This document shows, one piece after another, positions 7,166 through 10,872 of a DNA stretch of 10,872 bases. Each line of letters opens with the position of its first letter. The first letter of the stretch is position 1. The stretch spans positions 1 through 10,872 of the forward strand of contig CAZLBC010000131.1 in the NCBI GenBank assembly GCA_964557575.1. Direction: 5' to 3'. Both the position numbers and the translations under genes were made by a program. This DNA is from CAZLBC01 sp964557575 (GTDB lineage: Bacteria > Planctomycetota > Phycisphaerae > SM23-33). The notes beneath the pieces were generated by a model that worked only from the letters and a program-made list of their open reading frames with translations, had not been told where the DNA came from and did no database searches.

Positions 7166-7178
7166 GCGGTTTTTACTA

Positions 7179-7227
7179 TCCGTTGGACGGCGAAGACATC
7201 CGTTGGTCCATATTCTGTTCCGTTGGA
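7179..7227 (-). repeat. Three CCAACGGA repeats at exact 20-bp spacing
   Basis: On the plus strand TCCGTTGG begins at 7179, 7199 and 7219; on the minus strand these read CCAACGGA. Two of the three copies extend to TCCGTTGGA. The spacing is close to two helical turns, and the last copy ends 13 bp upstream of the TTGACA at 7165-7160. Tandem direct sites on one helix face next to a -35 box are typical of activator or response-regulator binding. No regulator gene is in the window. Confidence 0.55.
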
Positions 7228-7259
7228 GGCGGATTTCTGAATTAGAAAAATCAGCCATG

Positions 7260-7709
7260 TCAGAGACCTTGCGCCACAGGGGATCCGCCCGCTCCAATAC
7301 GGATGATCCGACCGTCCGCCAAAACGACGATGATGCTGCCATCGGCGGCCACGGCGAGGCCGTTGCCGATGGCGTTTGTCGGCAGCTCCTGTTCCCAGAG
7401 AACCGTGCCGTCGACTCGCTTGTAGGCGGTGAGCTTGGAGGGTCGACTGCTCAGTACCAGTGCGGCGTTCCGGGTGAGCGCCCTGGTGTGGGGATTAATC
7501 ATCTTATGATCCAGTTCCGTGCTCCAGCCGCCGAGTTCTTCCACCTGCTTGAGAACATTGACGTCCTTTTCAAAACCACCCTGTCCCTCATCCGGCATTT
7601 GGGCGGACATGAACTCCAAGAGCCGCGCTTTGGGAACCATGACCACCACCTTCAGGCTGTGTCTGCCGGTTGCAAAGGCCAGCAGAACACCCGTGTCATC
7701 CCAACTCGG
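7260..7709 (-). pseudogene. Orphan C-terminus of the upstream PQQ-propeller paralogue
   Basis: The frame encodes about 149 residues closely matching the last ~145 residues of the intact PQQ protein at 1612-5019. It starts at SWDDTGVLLAF, passes through KVVVMVPKARLLEFMSAQ and GTVLWEQELPTNAIGNGLA, and ends with a slightly different tail, IRIGAGGSPVAQGL. It contains the 112-bp stretch identical to 1658-1769. Homology to the intact gene stops abruptly at 7709. There is no signal peptide or convincing start: the first Met (codon at 7649) lies inside the conserved VVVMVPK. The upstream chimeric frame enters it one base out of phase and meets a TGA at 7698-7696. It is most likely the untranslated stump of a gene whose middle was replaced. 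Confidence 0.8.
7327..7438 (-). repeat. 112-bp perfect direct repeat, copy B
   Basis: Identical to 1658-1769, inside the orphan C-terminus. It shows that the stump and the intact gene share recent ancestry or have undergone gene conversion. Confidence 0.85.
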
Positions 7710-7806
7710 TGACGGTCATATCGGATGCTGGAGCTTGCGTGAGCGACACCATGAAATCGGCCGTGCCGCCTTCGTTGACCGTCAGGTTCGGGGTCGACAC
7801 CGCAAT
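7710..7806 (-). pseudogene. Half beta-repeat beyond an amber stop
   Basis: Directly after the TAG that ends the chimeric protein, 33 codons remain open in the same frame. They encode a copy of that protein's own beta-sandwich repeat (LTVNEGGTADFMVSLTQAP, then ASDMTVT). The internal repeat near 8820 reads P-Q-I-E-V-S; here it reads P-stop-I-A-V-S, with CAG replaced by TAG. The half-repeat breaks off at 7709/7710, where PQQ sequence resumes. This suggests that the ancestral protein continued past the LamG domain into another repeat. Confidence 0.75.
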
Positions 7807-10701
7807 CTACGGATCAGGCGTTCCCGATCCCGCGTCATAGGCATCACTGATCTCCTGCGCGCTCAAGACCTGGTCGTAGATGCCGACCTCGTACAGGGTG
7901 CCGACCCATTTTCGCTTGCCATCGGCCTCGGCGCCGAGCACCAGGGGGTAACTGGGGTTCCAGTTGGCCAAGCCGCCCGGGCCGGTGTCGGAAGCGATCA
8001 AGTTGCCATTGCGGTAGATGCGCGCCACCGAACCGTCGAAGGTGATCACCAGATGCTGACGATCCGAGACGAAGGTATCGTCGATATCGACTCCCGGCGT
8101 GCCGTTGGCGCTGGTGTTGGTGGCGCGTACGCGCAGCTCCAGATGGTTGTTGGCGTTCTTGTGGTTGCCGTGACCGACGGTGAGGTTCCGATCTCCCCTA
8201 TCGGGCGAGAGAGTGAGGATGCGAGCCGGGCCTCCCTGCTGAAGCTGCCCGGGCTCAAGCCAGAGTGCGACGGAGAACGTGCCGGCGTAGCGGATATCTT
8301 GATTGATCTTGTCGGCGTTGTCGGCCTGGAGACGTCCGTTGCCGGTAAAGCGCACGCCGTCGGAGACCCATTCCACATTGCCGTTGACCGCGAGGTTGGC
8401 TTGCCCGCCCTGGCCGCTGCTGTCATGGGCGGTGGAGCCGCTCCCTTCGTTGAAGGTGTACTGGGCAATCAAGCCGACGGTTGCCGCCTGGACGCTGATC
8501 GAGCGTGCGGATGAGTTCGCCGACAGGGTAAACACCGCGCTGCCGTTGACCGTATCGGCGTCGCTGGCGGCGGCCAAAGTCACCGTCTGCGCCACGTTCC
8601 AGTTGCCGGGGGTAAAGGTCAGGCTGGCACCGGAACTGACACTCAGGTCACTGTCGCCACTGCTGCGCGCCACCGTGACAGTCACATCGGAGGTTGGAGC
8701 CTGCGTGAGCGATACCGTGAAATCGGCCGTGCCGCCTTGCGTGACCGTCAGGCTCGGCTTCGTGAAAGGAGCCGTGGTGCCTTGCTTGACCGTCAGGCTC
8801 GACACCGACACCTCGATCTGCGGAACAGACGCTACCGCCGGGATGTGCATCATCAGGGCATCAACCTCCGCCCTGACGATGTCGCGCGCGCTCGAGCTCT
8901 GAAATCCCGCAAAGCGCTGGGTGCCATGTGGATCAAACTCCCAAGTATGGCCGCCCTTACTATTCGGATCGATGCTGATCCGACCCGGATCCGAAAGCTT
9001 AAAGTGCCCCGAGGGGTTATCGAGTTCACGGACCGCGTACAGTGCGGCTAATTGGTCCGAGCTCCAATGCGGGATTTTCCCGAAAATTTGGTAGGCTCGG
9101 CGTACTGGATTGGTGGTCGGCAGATCGAGGATATTGGCGCCGGTCTTGACGTATCCCTTCTGCTTTATGGAGAACACGACTTCGGTTGGCCACTGGTCAG
9201 TGGCTTCTTGTGAGGCTGGGGAGTCAAGACCGAAATTACGCGAACTGTCAGCACCACCCGGTAATCTGCCGCCCATGGGAACCCATACCTTGACCTTCTG
9301 CTGGACCAGGTCGCGGCCGTTCAGGCTGCTGTGTTCGTCCGCGCCGCTCGCCAGCAGGTCGCGCAGATTGTTCAGGTAGCCGACCGAAACGATCACCACA
9401 CTGTTGTCGGGCTGAGCGGCGAGGATCTCCCGGTAGACCTTGATCGCATCGGGGACATCGTTGGCGCTCGCCAACGTACCCGGAAATTCCTCGGCTATCT
9501 CTTGAGCGTATTTCGAACCCCTGCTTCCGCCACCTGGTCCCTTGTGCTGTCCGAGCGGCAGGCTATGGCGTCCGAAGTAGGTATTGATGCGGTCGGCGCA
9601 GAGTGCGCTCCAGTCGTGTTTCGAGGAGACCGTGACGCCGAGCAGGTCGACTTCTCCACGATCAGCCAGCGCATGGAGCACGGTCAGGCCAGCAACGTCA
9701 TCGACGTCGGAGTCCATGTCGGTGTCGTAGATGAGGGGAATAGGCTGCGTCACCGTCGTGTCGTTCTCGGTTGCCGTCACCTTCACATCGTCCAGACCCG
9801 TCGCCGACAGGGTGAACACCGCACTGCTGGCGCTGCGAAGTTCGGCCTCTTCTCCGGGCGGCACCGGATCCCCCCCGCTATAACACCCTGCCACGTGGGC
9901 GTTCCAGAGCATGAACAGACGACCGTTGGCCACGATCGGAAGATCGGTTTTCGACGTTTTGAGCGGCGTTCCCGTCCACTGGATGGTCTCGGGGTACGAG
10001 TAGGCCGTGTCAGTCGAAACAGGGTTATTGCTGGGACCGTGCCAGAAGTGGCTCCAATTGTCTGCGCCCGGCATCGCGGGTTTCTCCACCCGCAACAGCA
10101 CACCGGGGAAGGCCGCGGCCAATGCTTCATTGTCCACCCGGACCGTGCGGTTGTCGATGACCCGAGCCGAAAGCCCGAGACCCTCGAATAGAGCGCTCCA
10201 TCGGGTCATGGCCTCGCGCGCCCTTCGGTCCATGACCTCGTGCGTTACAGGACCTCCAAGCAGAGCCACCCCGTACCACGGGTGCAGCACCCGCGCGATC
10301 TCGCGGGCCAGTTCAGGGGTCAGGTCTGCCTCGACCAGATCGCTCATCACGATCAGATCCGAACTGTTTCCCACCGGCAGCAGGCGGCTCACATCCCCGT
10401 AGTCGAACCAGGCCCGTCGGCCGGCAACGCCCTGCTCATCGGCTTGTCGCCGCGCGGCCTGGACCTGCGCGTAGTCGGTATCCTGACCGTGGACCCGGAG
10501 CGTCTCATCGGCCGCCAACAGGGCCAGACCCAGGGCGCCATCCCCGCAGCGGGGCAGGTGGACCAGGCCCACCCGACGGCCCAGGGATTCCAGAATGGCC
10601 TCGGCCTGACGGGCGTGGTCCTCCGCGCCCACCACAGCGGAAACGACCGCAAACATCAAAAACACGCAAAGCATTCTAACGGACATGGTAAGTGTGGACA
10701 T
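7807..10701 (-). CDS. Chimeric secreted protein: PQQ-protein N-terminus fused to nucleoside hydrolase, beta-repeat and LamG domain
   Basis: The product is 964 residues. I start at the ATG 10701-10699 because AAAGGAAG lies just upstream; a TTG at 10722 would add seven residues without a ribosome site. Residues 1-26 are a signal peptide ending VVGA. Residues about 27-289 copy the N-terminus of the intact PQQ protein (methyltransferase-like domain, then LFMLWNAHVAGCYS). At about 9834 the sequence switches. Residues about 318-617 are an inosine-uridine-type nucleoside hydrolase: the DTDMDSDVDD metal motif, VVIVSVGYLNNLRDLL, VWVPMGGRLPGG and FSIKQKGYVKTG. Such enzymes split N-glycosidic bonds of nucleosides. 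Residues about 627-730 form a Calx-beta-like repeat, and 733-960 a LamG/concanavalin-like domain (AQYTFNEGSGS, HLVITFDGSVARIYRNG), often carbohydrate-binding. The amber stop appears to be a mutated Gln codon. Whether the fusion folds is unknown; misassembly between paralogues is an alternative. Confidence 0.75.
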   Translation of the reverse strand: MSTLTMSVRMLCVFLMFAVVSAVVGAEDHARQAEAILESLGRRVGLVHLPRCGDGALGLALLAADETLRVHGQDTDYAQVQAARRQADEQGVAGRRAWFDYGDVSRLLPVGNSSDLIVMSDLVEADLTPELAREIARVLHPWYGVALLGGPVTHEVMDRRAREAMTRWSALFEGLGLSARVIDNRTVRVDNEALAAAFPGVLLRVEKPAMPGADNWSHFWHGPSNNPVSTDTAYSYPETIQWTGTPLKTSKTDLPIVANGRLFMLWNAHVAGCYSGGDPVPPGEEAELRSASSAVFTLSATGLDDVKVTATENDTTVTQPIPLIYDTDMDSDVDDVAGLTVLHALADRGEVDLLGVTVSSKHDWSALCADRINTYFGRHSLPLGQHKGPGGGSRGSKYAQEIAEEFPGTLASANDVPDAIKVYREILAAQPDNSVVIVSVGYLNNLRDLLASGADEHSSLNGRDLVQQKVKVWVPMGGRLPGGADSSRNFGLDSPASQEATDQWPTEVVFSIKQKGYVKTGANILDLPTTNPVRRAYQIFGKIPHWSSDQLAALYAVRELDNPSGHFKLSDPGRISIDPNSKGGHTWEFDPHGTQRFAGFQSSSARDIVRAEVDALMMHIPAVASVPQIEVSVSSLTVKQGTTAPFTKPSLTVTQGGTADFTVSLTQAPTSDVTVTVARSSGDSDLSVSSGASLTFTPGNWNVAQTVTLAAASDADTVNGSAVFTLSANSSARSISVQAATVGLIAQYTFNEGSGSTAHDSSGQGGQANLAVNGNVEWVSDGVRFTGNGRLQADNADKINQDIRYAGTFSVALWLEPGQLQQGGPARILTLSPDRGDRNLTVGHGNHKNANNHLELRVRATNTSANGTPGVDIDDTFVSDRQHLVITFDGSVARIYRNGNLIASDTGPGGLANWNPSYPLVLGAEADGKRKWVGTLYEVGIYDQVLSAQEISDAYDAGSGTPDP
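10402..10556 (-). repeat. 155-bp perfect direct repeat, copy B
   Basis: Identical to 4732-4886, within the methyltransferase-like domain of the chimeric gene. Single-base differences bound it on both sides (10401 and 10557). Confidence 0.85.
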
Positions 10702-10755
10702 AATGACTTCCTTTATTGACAAAGATGGGCAACCGCGAAGGGTGCCCCTGTACTT

Positions 10756-10783
10756 GATATATTAACACATATACTATACTCAA
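10756..10783 (-). promoter_or_regulatory. Possible promoter of the chimeric gene
   Basis: On the minus strand TTGAGT (10783-10778) is followed after 16 nt by TATATC (10761-10756), in a locally AT-rich stretch about 55 nt upstream of the chosen ATG. Both hexamers are fair rather than strong matches, and several other TATA-like hexamers overlap. Nothing else is evident from 10784 to 10872. Confidence 0.3.
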
Positions 10784-10872
10784 CAGTGACGAGTTCTCAG
10801 CCGTCTGATTCATCTACAAACAGGCTTTTTCTTTAAGTAATTTCATATTCAAAATAGTCATCTCTTCAACAA

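Noticed and set aside
7144..7176. Plus-strand terminator: AACCGC / GCGGTT followed by TTTTT
   Set aside because: The stem is only 6 bp with a 16-nt loop, and no plus-strand gene ends here.
7179..7227. CRISPR array or replication iterons
   Set aside because: Only three 8-bp units, with unrelated 12-bp spacers, no cas or rep gene, and placement beside a promoter-like box. A regulator site is more likely.
7260..7649. 129-residue stand-alone gene starting at the ATG at 7649
   Set aside because: The Met is internal to the conserved VVVMVPK segment, and homology to the intact PQQ protein continues upstream of it. It is a stump of a larger gene.
7519..10191. Long plus-strand frames at 7519-8514 and 9331-10191
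   Set aside because: They are shadows of the chimeric gene, and similar shadows appear opposite the homologous part of the intact PQQ gene.

Overview
The window reads as a bacterial chromosome segment. The secreted PQQ-propeller proteins, the secreted nucleoside hydrolase with a LamG domain and the SGNH-type protein fit a member of the Planctomycetes-Verrucomicrobia-Lentisphaerae group. That placement is inferred from protein style only; no taxonomic marker gene is present. All genes lie on the minus strand. The host genes are GC-rich and the insertion sequence between them is visibly AT-rich.

In the direction of transcription (high to low coordinates) the layout is as follows. (1) 10701-7807 is a 964-residue chimeric secreted protein. 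Its first ~289 codons are a paralogue of the large PQQ-propeller protein found further on. The rest is a nucleoside hydrolase, a beta-sandwich repeat and a LamG-type domain. (2) 7806-7710 is an in-frame continuation of that protein, cut off by an amber codon that replaces a conserved glutamine codon. (3) 7709-7260 is the orphaned C-terminus of the same PQQ paralogue, in another frame. (4) 7227-7138 holds three copies of an 8-mer at exact 20-bp spacing, just upstream of a TTGACA box. (5) 7135-5121 is a complete IS1380-family insertion sequence with inverted ends and a 4-bp CTAT target duplication. (6) 5019-1612 is an intact 1135-residue PQQ-propeller protein with a methyltransferase-like N-terminal domain. 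(7) 1421-1 is a secreted SGNH-hydrolase-like protein that runs off the window.

Two nested events stand out. First, a 163-bp palindromic MITE-like element with an 18-bp perfect inverted repeat and a TA duplication sits inside the IS1380 transposase gene. Removing it in silico, with one TA, restores a 511-residue transposase with a typical IS1380 C-terminus; at present the enzyme ends in 48 residues encoded by the element. Second, the two PQQ loci form a direct repeat about 5.67 kb apart. In the upstream copy about 2.15 kb of propeller sequence has been replaced by a 2.12-kb cassette whose two ends are broken halves of the same beta-repeat type.

The host genes appear to encode exported or periplasmic proteins; every intact host product begins with a signal peptide. 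No RNA gene, CRISPR array or phage module was seen. I found no complete new defence or metabolic system. The novelty lies in the nested mobile element, the domain replacement and the spaced repeat/promoter arrangement.
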